From assembly GCA_937927895.1 (NCBI GenBank), contig CALGKA010000096.1, positions 1 through 64,000 of the forward strand: a stretch of 64,000 nt of DNA, in the 5' to 3' direction. Shown here piece by piece: positions 9,303-17,604 of this stretch. The notes under the pieces were generated by a model. It did not search any database. It saw only the letters and a list, made by a program, of their open reading frames with translations, and was not told where the DNA came from. This DNA comes from an uncultured Granulosicoccaceae bacterium. GTDB taxonomy: Bacteria; Pseudomonadota; Gammaproteobacteria; Granulosicoccales; Granulosicoccaceae. Position 1 is the stretch's first letter. The number at the start of each line of letters is the position of its first letter. A program made the position numbers and the translations under genes.

Positions 9303-9319
9303 TCGCAGCCTATTTCATT

Positions 9320-10600
9320 ATGAATGATTCATGGGGCAACCTTTCTAAAGCTACGCAAGCGCAAAGTAATTTGGTTTGGCGGTCAGACTCATTGCCAGCT
9401 ATGCAAAATAAGTTGGTGGTTGGCAATCGCCGGAGCTACGGTGATGTATGTGTCAATGATGGCGGTACTATCTTTGACGCGACCGGCTTGAATAAATTTA
9501 TATCATTTGATAAGGCTACAGGTGTCGTGCGTTGCGAAGCTGGAGTAACCTTATGGCAGTTGGCAAAGATTGCCGTGCCGCACGGATGGTTTCTGCCGGT
9601 TACCCCGGGTACGGGTTTTGTTACCATAGCAGGTGCAGTCGCTAATGATGTGCACGGAAAAAATCATCATGTTGCCGGTAGCTTTGGTTGTTATGTAAAG
9701 CGATTTGAGCTGCGTCGATCCAACGGCGAGGTGCTTATATGTAGTGAAACAGAGCACACTGATTTCTTTGCCGCCACCATCGGGGGTTTGGGCTTAACAG
9801 GGTTTATTGCTTGGGTTGAAATTGCGTTAAAGCCGCTGCACCATTCTTTAATGGCGGTAGAGTCGGTGTCCTACAGCAGTTACAAAGAGTTCCTTACGCT
9901 ATCCGCTGAATCTGAAAAAACACATGAATACTGTGTGTCATGGATAGATTGCCTAAGTGATGCTGGGCAAGGTGTTTTCTTTCGCGCTAACCACGCGCAA
10001 GAGGGTGGCTTAGGTAACAACTTCAATACCTCAAAGCGCCGTGTACCCGCCTTCGTCGGTGCAGGTTTTCCATTGGTTAATCGTTTAAGTGTAAAACTAT
10101 TTAATGCGGCATACATTCGTGCGCATTCAGGCGATAAACAATATACAGAAACTATAGCTAAGTTTTTCTATCCGCTGGATTCAGTGCTGAACTGGAACCG
10201 CATTTACGGGCGAAAAGGATTCTACCAATTTCAGTGTGTTGTGCCTTTTGAAAGTGCAGAAGTACTCAGTGAAATGTTGGCGCGAATTGCTGCCTCTAAT
10301 CAAGGGTCATTTTTATCTGTATTAAAAACAATGGGCAGTATTAAATCACCCGCATTACTGTCTTTTTGTAGGCCTGGTGTGACGCTTGCGTTAGACTTCC
10401 CTAATCGTGGTGATAAAACAAAACAGTTAATAGCAACTTTAGAAAAAATAACGGTTGCAGCAGGTGGTGCTATTTACCCTGCCAAAGATGCAATGATGAG
10501 CAGTGAAACTTTTGAAAAATCATTTCCTAAGTTAACTGAATTTGTAAAGTTCATTGATCCAGAGTTTTCTTCTAGTTTTTGGCGACGAGTGCGTGCTTAA
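9320..10600 (+). CDS. DprE1-like FAD-dependent oxidoreductase (decaprenylphosphoryl-ribose 2'-oxidase family)
   Basis: Flavoprotein of the VAO/FAD_binding_4 family, very like mycobacterial DprE1, which oxidises C2 of polyprenyl-phosphoryl ribose. With ATG at 9320 it has 426 residues. Motifs: GNRRSYGD (35-42), AGVTLWQL (74-81), VPVTPGT-type segment (~92-98), DVHGKNHHVAGSFG (~110-123), LGLTG (157-161) and the C-terminal Lys389 in AKD, matching the essential lysine of DprE1 as I recall it. The frame extends to an ATG at 9281, but that overlaps the previous gene; the 9320 start puts the family SWG motif near the N-terminus. The residue aligning with the drug-reactive Cys387 of the tuberculosis enzyme is Ala357. 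Confidence 0.87.
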   Translation: MNDSWGNLSKATQAQSNLVWRSDSLPAMQNKLVVGNRRSYGDVCVNDGGTIFDATGLNKFISFDKATGVVRCEAGVTLWQLAKIAVPHGWFLPVTPGTGFVTIAGAVANDVHGKNHHVAGSFGCYVKRFELRRSNGEVLICSETEHTDFFAATIGGLGLTGFIAWVEIALKPLHHSLMAVESVSYSSYKEFLTLSAESEKTHEYCVSWIDCLSDAGQGVFFRANHAQEGGLGNNFNTSKRRVPAFVGAGFPLVNRLSVKLFNAAYIRAHSGDKQYTETIAKFFYPLDSVLNWNRIYGRKGFYQFQCVVPFESAEVLSEMLARIAASNQGSFLSVLKTMGSIKSPALLSFCRPGVTLALDFPNRGDKTKQLIATLEKITVAAGGAIYPAKDAMMSSETFEKSFPKLTEFVKFIDPEFSSSFWRRVRA

Positions 10601-11338
10601 GTGAAAAAATTACTCATACTTGGTGCGACTTCAGGCATCTCTCAAGCCTATCTTAATCGGGTTGCTGATCAGTGCGAGCATATTGTGTTAGTCGCGCGCA
10701 GCGCAGAAAAGCTAGCGCTGCTATCAGCGCATGTAAGCGCAATTTCCAAAGCCACAGTTACGACGCTTGTGGTTGATCTAGCGAGCACCGAAGAGCATCA
10801 ACAATTAGTTGAAAATGTGGTAACAGCAATGGGTTCTATAGACTGTGCACTGGTATCTTATGGCGTGCTAACAGATCAAGCGCGTTGCGTAAATGACCCG
10901 GCATATGCTATGGCGCAATTTAATCTTAATGGTACAAGTACAGTGTCTTTGAGCTTGAATTTAGCTAATCAACTTGCAAAGCAGGGTGGTGGTAGTTTGG
11001 CAGTTATAGGTTCAGTGGCTGGAGACCGCGGTCGACGAAGTAATTATTGTTACGGTGCTGCAAAAAGCGCTGTAGATAGTTTCCTGGCCGGCCTGCGCAG
11101 TGATATGCAAAAACATAAGGTTCATGTTCTCACTGTAAAGCCTGGTTTTGTTGATACGCCAATGACCAGTGATTTTAAAAAAGGTGCACTTTGGGCTAGC
11201 GCTGACAAAGTAGCTGCTGATATTGATACTGCGATAATTAAGAAGAAAAGTGTTTTGTATACTCCTTGGTTTTGGCGATACATTATGTTGATAATAAAAA
11301 GTATTCCTGAATTCATTTTTAAAAAACTTCCACTATAG
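10601..11338 (+). CDS. DprE2-like SDR reductase (polyprenyl-phosphoryl 2-keto-pentose reductase family)
   Basis: Classical SDR of 245 residues: cofactor motif GATSGIS (8-14), catalytic Ser138, Tyr151 and Lys155 (YGAAK). A membrane-proximal hydrophobic C-terminus ending in ...FIFKKLPL is typical of DprE2, which reduces the 2-keto intermediate to polyprenyl-phosphoryl arabinose. The GTG start at 10601 follows the DprE1-like stop with no gap, the arrangement expected for two enzymes that work as a pair. Reaction is inferred from pairing and similarity. Confidence 0.85.
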   Translation: MKKLLILGATSGISQAYLNRVADQCEHIVLVARSAEKLALLSAHVSAISKATVTTLVVDLASTEEHQQLVENVVTAMGSIDCALVSYGVLTDQARCVNDPAYAMAQFNLNGTSTVSLSLNLANQLAKQGGGSLAVIGSVAGDRGRRSNYCYGAAKSAVDSFLAGLRSDMQKHKVHVLTVKPGFVDTPMTSDFKKGALWASADKVAADIDTAIIKKKSVLYTPWFWRYIMLIIKSIPEFIFKKLPL

Positions 11339-11359
11339 CGCTGGCTGAAGCTTAAAGCT

Positions 11360-12067
11360 GTGAGTCAAAGCAATCACATAAAAAGTAACCCACCAAAAAG
11401 CTCTTCAGCTGAACAGAAAGTTGCTGTCTTTGATCTCGATGGCACTATTACTTACCGTGATACCTATATAGAGTTTCTACTCTTTTGCCTCAGGAAACGA
11501 CCGGTTCGTGTTTTAAGAGGTGGTGCGTTGCTGCTCTACTATTGTGCCTATAAGCTTGGCTTCAGAAGCAATCACTGGTTAAAAGCAAAGTTTTTAGGAG
11601 CAGTCGCTGGCGGCTTAGGTGGGGAGCGCCTCAAAAGCCTGTGTGAAGACTTCAGCGAAAAAACGGTAAAAACCAACATTAAGCCTCGGGCGATCGATGA
11701 ACTAAAACGACTAAAGCAAAAAGGCTATGTTTTAGTGCTTGCGACTGCGAGTTTTGAGTTTTATGTAGCGCAATTATGTGATGCGTTGGGTATGGATCAT
11801 CTGCTTTGCACTAAAGCAGAATTGGATGGTGGAGGGTGTATTACTGGTGAATTAGACGGTAAAAATTGTATTGGAGCAGAGAAAGGGCGGCAGCTTGAGG
11901 AGCTTAAAAAAGAATGCCGATGGTTAGAGATTAGCAGGGCGTATTCAGATGATAAAGTTGATCTACCTCTATTTCAGCTGGCAAGAGTAGCTTTGGTCGT
12001 TGATCCAAAAGAGGCAACCAAAAAAGTGGCTAGCGAAAAGGGGTATACCGTACTTCTTTGGCGTTAG
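11360..12067 (+). CDS. HAD-IB family phosphatase, candidate lipid-linked phosphoribose phosphatase
   Basis: 235-residue HAD hydrolase with an intact nucleophile motif FDLDGT (Asp25, Asp27), a helical cap segment (~35-90), motif II LATAS (~131) and motif III/IV SDDKVDLPL (~200). GTG start, 21 nt after the DprE2-like gene and the last gene of the run. Removal of the 5-phosphate from polyprenyl-phosphoryl-phosphoribose is the step otherwise missing from this cluster, and the UbiA-fused HAD domain upstream looks dead, so this enzyme may do it. A serine-phosphatase-like or unrelated role is possible. Confidence 0.8.
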   Translation: MSQSNHIKSNPPKSSSAEQKVAVFDLDGTITYRDTYIEFLLFCLRKRPVRVLRGGALLLYYCAYKLGFRSNHWLKAKFLGAVAGGLGGERLKSLCEDFSEKTVKTNIKPRAIDELKRLKQKGYVLVLATASFEFYVAQLCDALGMDHLLCTKAELDGGGCITGELDGKNCIGAEKGRQLEELKKECRWLEISRAYSDDKVDLPLFQLARVALVVDPKEATKKVASEKGYTVLLWR

Positions 12068-12089
12068 CCTTTTTCGCTACCGCTTTAAC

Positions 12090-14423
12090 TTACGCCGCTC
12101 TCTCGTCTGATTTTTTAACACCTGAAGCTTGGCCTCGTATCACCTTATTTTTAAGTTCTGAAGCAGGGGCAAGCTCATTGTCAGTATAGCCGTAGTAGTC
12201 ATAGTACCCCTGGTAATCCATTTCACCTCCATAAGAGGCTAATTTTTTAAGGTTCACTTGAGTCACTACTACACCGGTGACGTCAATCCCTGTATCGCGT
12301 AAGCGCTTGATCCCGCGCGCCGCCACCTGAGCGGGAGTAGAGTTAGCTCGTACGGCGTACAGCACAGTGTCTGCTAATTGACCTAACAAGAGTGCATCAC
12401 TCACAGCTTGTACTGGTGCGCTGTCAATAATGATTCGGTCATAGCGTTTGCGCATATGATCAAGAAGCTGTGAAAACTGCTTTGAAGTAAGTAGGTCGAG
12501 AGGTCGTTCGGGTATGCTGCCAGCTGGAATTACATCTAACCTACCGACTACTTTTTGCTTAATGCACTGCGCAAACTTTGCTTGACCACTAAGCAGTTGT
12601 GCCAGTCCGTTTGAGTCTTTAAAGTTAAACGCTCTGTGTAGACTCGGCCGACGTAAATCGCACTCTATAAGCAACACCCTTTCAACATTAGAAAGAGAAT
12701 ACGCCAGATGGCTTGCAAGTGTAGACTTGCCCTCTGATGGTAGGGCTGAGGTGACCATTATAACTTCATGAGGATCTTCCAGATCATCGAGGCAAACACT
12801 CGTTCTGACTGTTCGAATGCTCTCTTCAAAGGCCCTTTTGTCTTTGTCGAGAGAGCCTGGCACTAAGGCTTGTGCACCGTTTCTCTTGGTAGTTTGTTTA
12901 GAAACCAATGGTAAAATGCCTAGCATGCGAGTATCAAGCATGGCTTCAACGTCATCTGTGCTTGTGATGGTTTGGTTGGTGGATTCCCGAAGTACCGCTA
13001 TTGCAAATGATGTCGCGGCGGACAATATCAGTGCCAGCAGCGTCATAAGTGTTTTCTTTGGCTTTTCTGGAATCAAAGGTGCTTCGGCGTACTCTGCTAT
13101 TTGTGCGTTTGTGGTGCCCATGTTTTCCGCTTCGTCTACTTCACGGCTGCGGGTATAGAAAGCATTGTATATTTCCTGGTTTAGCTCGACTTCACGTTCA
13201 AGGTGTATTCGCTCCACACTTGAACGATCATTCCTTTGTAGTTCTTTTTTACCTTCGTTTAAAGTCCGCTCTAGTGATTCTGCAGTTTGTTTGGCCAAAA
13301 TATAGTCTTTCTCAATTGAATCAACAATATTATTAATCTGGCTTGATAAGTTGCCCCTGGCGGTATTCACCCTGGAGTTTGCATCAACGACTTCCGGGTG
13401 TTTTTGGCCGTAGCGATTGAGTAATTTATCCAGTCGAAATTGTGCTTCTTGGAGGTCAATTTTGAAGCGTCGAACCATTTCATTTGAATCAATCACCGGC
13501 AGGCCAAGTAGTGCGTTAGTACCTTTGGCTTTCGTTCTTGCCACTTCGTCGTATAAAATTTTCGAATAAGCCATTTTTGATTCAGCATCGAGCAACTTGT
13601 TTGTCACTATGCCAATTTCTTGTTCGCTTAACTGATTGTTGTTGCCTTGAATATCAACTAAGCCATTTTTCTCTTTGTAGGCGAAAAGCTTGTGTTGAGA
13701 ATCTTCTAGTTTTATTTTTAGTTGTGTGAGTCGCTCGTTTAGCCAGGTTGTGGCTTTCGCACCCATTTCCATTCTTGAGTCTAAGTAACTTAAAATGTAG
13801 GTATCAGCGATTTTGTTGGCCACTTGAGCGGCAAACACCGGGCTCTCTGATTCGAAGCTTATACGGACCATTTTGGTGTTTTTAATGGGTGTTATTCTAG
13901 TTTTGCTTATAAATCGATTGACCACCAATTGGTGTTCAATTGGGTCTGCAATGAACTCATTAAGATTTAAGCTTGCACGTGATCCGGTGTTTGCGTATTC
14001 ACTGGGAATTGATTCATTTGGTGAGGCGACAAGCTTATCATCAGGAGAGCTAAGCTCCGGATGATCGTAAAGCGCCATTTCTTGTACAACACGTCGTGCG
14101 AGTTTTCGAGATCGAAGAATCTCAAACTGAGTTTGATAATATTCACGGTTGTTTGTGTCTACTCCAATCAGTTCATCCAGATTCATTGGCATTGTTTGCT
14201 GGGTCTCTATCAGCAAGGTTGAAGTCGCCCTATAGACGGGAGTCATTGTCGATACGACAAATGCAGCTAAGCCTGTGAAAAGAGCTGTCGTAATGATGAT
14301 TGGCCAGCGGTGTTTGCGGAGAATTTTTGCATATTCTCGAAGATCAATGCTGTCTTCGTCTTTGTTTCTCTCTTGGATCGAGAACTGAACCTCTGGTTGA
14401 GTTTCAATCGTATTGTTTGACAT
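12090..14423 (-). CDS. Wzc-like polysaccharide co-polymerase with C-terminal BY-kinase domain
   Basis: Inner-membrane protein controlling polysaccharide chain length and export. I start at the ATG at 14423 (777 residues); an in-frame ATG at 14453 would add ten. Order: Wzz domain with first transmembrane helix (~50-70), long coiled coil (~200-410), GNVR region with second helix (~450-470), then the bacterial tyrosine kinase with Walker A SEGKST (Lys566), Walker A' LLIECDLRRP, Walker B RIIIDSAP, and a tyrosine-rich tail (YQGYYDYYGY, ~735-748) for autophosphorylation. It presumably works with the Wza-like and barrel proteins at 4.1-6.3 kb. Converges with the HAD gene 22 nt away. Confidence 0.9.
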   Translation of the reverse strand: MSNNTIETQPEVQFSIQERNKDEDSIDLREYAKILRKHRWPIIITTALFTGLAAFVVSTMTPVYRATSTLLIETQQTMPMNLDELIGVDTNNREYYQTQFEILRSRKLARRVVQEMALYDHPELSSPDDKLVASPNESIPSEYANTGSRASLNLNEFIADPIEHQLVVNRFISKTRITPIKNTKMVRISFESESPVFAAQVANKIADTYILSYLDSRMEMGAKATTWLNERLTQLKIKLEDSQHKLFAYKEKNGLVDIQGNNNQLSEQEIGIVTNKLLDAESKMAYSKILYDEVARTKAKGTNALLGLPVIDSNEMVRRFKIDLQEAQFRLDKLLNRYGQKHPEVVDANSRVNTARGNLSSQINNIVDSIEKDYILAKQTAESLERTLNEGKKELQRNDRSSVERIHLEREVELNQEIYNAFYTRSREVDEAENMGTTNAQIAEYAEAPLIPEKPKKTLMTLLALILSAATSFAIAVLRESTNQTITSTDDVEAMLDTRMLGILPLVSKQTTKRNGAQALVPGSLDKDKRAFEESIRTVRTSVCLDDLEDPHEVIMVTSALPSEGKSTLASHLAYSLSNVERVLLIECDLRRPSLHRAFNFKDSNGLAQLLSGQAKFAQCIKQKVVGRLDVIPAGSIPERPLDLLTSKQFSQLLDHMRKRYDRIIIDSAPVQAVSDALLLGQLADTVLYAVRANSTPAQVAARGIKRLRDTGIDVTGVVVTQVNLKKLASYGGEMDYQGYYDYYGYTDNELAPASELKNKVIRGQASGVKKSDERAA

Positions 14424-14612
14424 AGGTATCCATGTTCTATTTGATCGGGCCATTCCGCGCTGGTTTCACATTTTTAGTGATCGCACCATATTAATGTTTA
14501 TAGTAGAAAATGAGGAAAAAGCTGATTAATTGACGAACAGCAATACGCTGTTTTTTACTAAAAAAAGATCGACTAAAAACTTGCGACTTGAAGGGCCACT
14601 GCTACTTTTAAG

Positions 14613-15785
14613 GTGTGCTTTTTGAACGGTCTGCGCAGTAAATTGATTATCTTGAAGAAGTTTTTAAATGTGCTACCGGTGCTGGAATTCGGGGTAGTAA
14701 CTTGTTGTTGGCTTATGTCCGGGAATGCCATTGCGGCAGATGTAGTGCCTGAAGACCGGGAATCGATCACATTGCGTAGCTCGATTTCCAGCCATGCAGA
14801 GACGCTATGGAGCGGGTTAGATAGCACCTATACAAACCGCACAGTTCTAAAGCGCCCGCTCAATCTTACCGTGTTGCCTGAACAGCAGGTGTATGCCGAT
14901 GCAGATCTGGTCGAGATTCCTTTACATGATGCGATTTCCGCCTGTGATGAGGGTCGGTTAAACCTTCTGCCACTACATCGAATGTTATATGGCAATGCGT
15001 CGTATTTTCGGAGCATTGTGCCCAATGGTATTCAGCCCTGTTCTGTCGGGCACTCTTTGTGGGCAACAGTGGTTGTTTTTGATCAAGAAGCGATCAGGGA
15101 TGACTCCCCACCCGCGTTGATACAGGATTTTTTTAATACACAAGCCTACCCTGGCAGGCGGGCAATAAAAAAGTCCCCGCGAGCATTTGTAGAATGGGTG
15201 CTGCTAAATAATGGTTATCCGAGTAATCAGTTATATTCGGTTATGGCTCTGGAGCAAGCATGGATTGCAGTAGAAAGCGCCCTAACCGATCTGTCTGCCG
15301 AGATTGTCTGGGTAGATTCAGATCTTCAAGCACTTGAACTTCTAGATAGTGGAGAAGTTGCGTTTGCCGCTGTTTCAAGTGAGAACGTAGTGCGCAAAAT
15401 GGCCTCTAGTTCTCAAGTAAAACCAGACGAGTATGGAGTGATATGGGACGGTGCGATTGCACACATGACGATGTTGGCAATACCTAAAAACTCATCTGCA
15501 AATGATGCGATGGAGCTTTTGCGGTATGTCACGGATCCCACCCGTAATGTTCAAATGTCGAGCGCGTACGGATATGCCCCTGTACATGCGGCACAGGCTG
15601 ATCTTATAGAAGATAGATTTCACCACGCCTTGCCAATGGGGGCGCAGTTAAATAATCTGGTATGGGGCAATAGCAAATGGTGGCGAGAAGAAGGCGAGGA
15701 ACTTGAGGAAATGTTTTTAGATTTTGTTAATAGGCCCACGATCACTGATACGGCCTCGCTAGATGTTGATCCTATCGGTAGTTAG
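14613..15785 (+). CDS. periplasmic solute-binding protein (PotD-like, family 1), orphan
   Basis: About 390 residues with a hydrophobic secretion signal ending near residue 42 (NAIAADVV) and the two-lobe pattern of polyamine/iron-type ABC-transporter binding proteins (segments VVFDQEAI, YPGRRAIKKSP, VIWDGAIAHMTMLAIPKNS, RYVTDP). The GTG start at 14613 is uncertain; a GTG near 14668 preceded by GAAG is possible and would give a more usual signal length. No permease or ATPase gene is adjacent. It is divergent from the Wzc-like gene, so it may act as a sensor or have been co-opted. Ligand unknown. Confidence 0.7.
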   Translation: MCFLNGLRSKLIILKKFLNVLPVLEFGVVTCCWLMSGNAIAADVVPEDRESITLRSSISSHAETLWSGLDSTYTNRTVLKRPLNLTVLPEQQVYADADLVEIPLHDAISACDEGRLNLLPLHRMLYGNASYFRSIVPNGIQPCSVGHSLWATVVVFDQEAIRDDSPPALIQDFFNTQAYPGRRAIKKSPRAFVEWVLLNNGYPSNQLYSVMALEQAWIAVESALTDLSAEIVWVDSDLQALELLDSGEVAFAAVSSENVVRKMASSSQVKPDEYGVIWDGAIAHMTMLAIPKNSSANDAMELLRYVTDPTRNVQMSSAYGYAPVHAAQADLIEDRFHHALPMGAQLNNLVWGNSKWWREEGEELEEMFLDFVNRPTITDTASLDVDPIGS

Positions 15786-15805
15786 ATTGGCAGATTTCTT
15801 AAGTT

Positions 15806-16789
15806 CTAGCTGCAGGGATAAATAATATTCTCATCTATAAAATTGGCTAGTTCTTTATGTACTATGTTCAAGCATTCTTCTTCTGTATCTTCGCCGAACG
15901 ACACTTGCGACTGATGTTCTGTCAATGGCATGGCAAATAACTTTTCCTCTGGGTAGAGCGTTACCATTTTTTTGAAAAATGGTTTAGGTAGTCGAAACGC
16001 CCCATAGCTAACTGAGTGAATAATGGTCGGATCTATTGATTCGAAAATACTTGAAAATAGATCGCGGTATTCTGACTTAAGTGTTGTGGTGTAAATTATG
16101 GGGTCAAATCGTAAGCCGATCTTCCAGCCCTGATTTTGAAGCTTCTTCATGGCCAGAATTCGTTTCTGTACAGATGGCACTTTATGCTCAAGTGCTTGTG
16201 AAATATTTTCCGGGGTAAAGCTAAACGCTACAACGCAATTGTTAATCGCGGGTTGGCTTAGAAGGCCGCGTATCTGAGTGCTTTTTGTGCGAATTTCCAG
16301 GTTAGCGTTGGGCATATCCCTAAAGCGTTCCAGTGCAAATTGCATAAAACCAGTTACCGGTTCAAACGCTAAGCTGTCGCAATCGTAGCCAGAAAAAAAC
16401 CATGCGCCGTCGGTGTTTTCTGTAGTACTTTGAATTTCGGATAAAAAGTCTTCGTAGTTTACGAACACCACGTAATTAGCTGATCGATACATGCCTTGTA
16501 AGAAGCAATAACGGCAGTCGTATACGCAATTCAACATATGCGAGAAGTAGAAATTACTGTCCCCTCCAATTCCATAATCCGGCGGTGTCGGTAGCACATG
16601 GCCTTTGTGCTTGTTCGCCAGAATTAGTGAAGGTTGTTGCTTTTGAAGTCTAAAGTTTTGGGAGTTGCTATTAAATACGCTGGTATATCGCTCGCAACTG
16701 ATTAGAGCTGCGTTTGGGTAGCGCTGACAAATTTCAAGTGTTCTGGGGTGTTCGCGAATGCTGTCTTCTATGTAGATTGTTTGAATCAT
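15806..16789 (-). CDS. SPL-family radical SAM protein (spore photoproduct lyase-like)
   Basis: 327-residue radical SAM enzyme with the cluster motif CVYDCRYC (Cys88, Cys92, Cys95) and the N-terminal layout of the spore photoproduct lyase family. Nothing in the window suggests sporulation. By eye the SPL hydrogen-donor cysteine aligns with Tyr135, with Cys137 close by in GYDCDSL, so it may not repair spore photoproduct. Its ATG overlaps the stop of the nucleosidase-like gene by four bases, so the two are probably made together. True substrate unknown; DNA repair of another photolesion is possible. Confidence 0.8.
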   Translation of the reverse strand: MIQTIYIEDSIREHPRTLEICQRYPNAALISCERYTSVFNSNSQNFRLQKQQPSLILANKHKGHVLPTPPDYGIGGDSNFYFSHMLNCVYDCRYCFLQGMYRSANYVVFVNYEDFLSEIQSTTENTDGAWFFSGYDCDSLAFEPVTGFMQFALERFRDMPNANLEIRTKSTQIRGLLSQPAINNCVVAFSFTPENISQALEHKVPSVQKRILAMKKLQNQGWKIGLRFDPIIYTTTLKSEYRDLFSSIFESIDPTIIHSVSYGAFRLPKPFFKKMVTLYPEEKLFAMPLTEHQSQVSFGEDTEEECLNIVHKELANFIDENIIYPCS

Positions 16790-17604
16790 ATAGAGTGGCT
16801 CGCATTGTTCACTGACTGATTAAGCCAGCGGAGAATATCTTTGCTTGAGCCTTTGTGACTTAGCTCATCAGGTATTGCTGTCATCGGTTCAAGTAGCACG
16901 TTGTAACGTTGAAGCAGCCTTTCCAGTATTACTTTCTGTGAAGCGCTGAACTTCCATTTTTTTGTAAATTCTTCGCTAATGCTTGTATCCAGAGTATTCA
17001 AAGAGTTCGCAAGTTCTTGCAGATGATCCATAAAAAGTAAAATTGAAGATAGATTATCTTGTATTAAACTGCCTGCGAGGTGTGTATCAATTTTAGTAAA
17101 CGGTTGATCTGCATTATCTGAAACTACTTTTATACATTGTACCAATTCGGCGTAAGAGAACATTCTTGCGGTCTCTATAAAGCCACTGGCTTCCATGTCG
17201 TGTAACTGATTTGGAATGTAGGTGGTTAGAGGTTTGTCTACTGTGATTAAATTTTCTGATTCAAGCGGTGGAGAAACGCGTGGCGGATACCAAACCTTGT
17301 CGCAACCATGGTCAAGTACTTTATGTGCTGTAAAAATAGTCCCGATAGCGGCATCAAGGTGACCGGCGATACCAATATTTAGCCAGCAGCCAGATTTGTT
17401 CTGGTGATTGTTAACCGATGTTGGTGCACCCAGTCCACCTAACCAGGCACTGGCTGCTGCTGCACGGCATTTGCCAATGCCACTAATAATGAGTGAAACC
17501 TGATCTTTTTTATAGAATGGGAAGGGCGCAGGTTCGTGCTTGAGTTTTAATTCTTCAATTAAAGGCTCAGCCTCAGTTTTTGTTGCCAGTACAAGATTTA
17601 GCAC
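16786..17604 (-). CDS. nucleoside phosphorylase / MTA-SAH nucleosidase-like protein
   Basis: 272-residue member of the PNP/UDP phosphorylase superfamily. The early glycine motif SGIGK (41-45), the core strand NIGIAG (76-81), the ribose-contacting Met137-Glu138 in HDMEASGF and a catalytic-type Asp163 in VSDNAD all fit the nucleosidase fold. The last ~70 residues (coiled and charged) extend beyond the usual domain. GTG start, overlapping the GT2 gene by 7 nt and the SPL-like gene by 4 nt. One idea is clearance of 5'-deoxyadenosine made by the radical SAM partner; this is inference. Confidence 0.75.
   Translation of the reverse strand: MLNLVLATKTEAEPLIEELKLKHEPAPFPFYKKDQVSLIISGIGKCRAAAASAWLGGLGAPTSVNNHQNKSGCWLNIGIAGHLDAAIGTIFTAHKVLDHGCDKVWYPPRVSPPLESENLITVDKPLTTYIPNQLHDMEASGFIETARMFSYAELVQCIKVVSDNADQPFTKIDTHLAGSLIQDNLSSILLFMDHLQELANSLNTLDTSISEEFTKKWKFSASQKVILERLLQRYNVLLEPMTAIPDELSHKGSSKDILRWLNQSVNNASHSI

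Noticed and set aside
15806-16789. True spore photoproduct lyase for sporulation
   Set aside because: No sporulation genes, Gram-negative envelope genes throughout, and the hydrogen-donor cysteine seems displaced.
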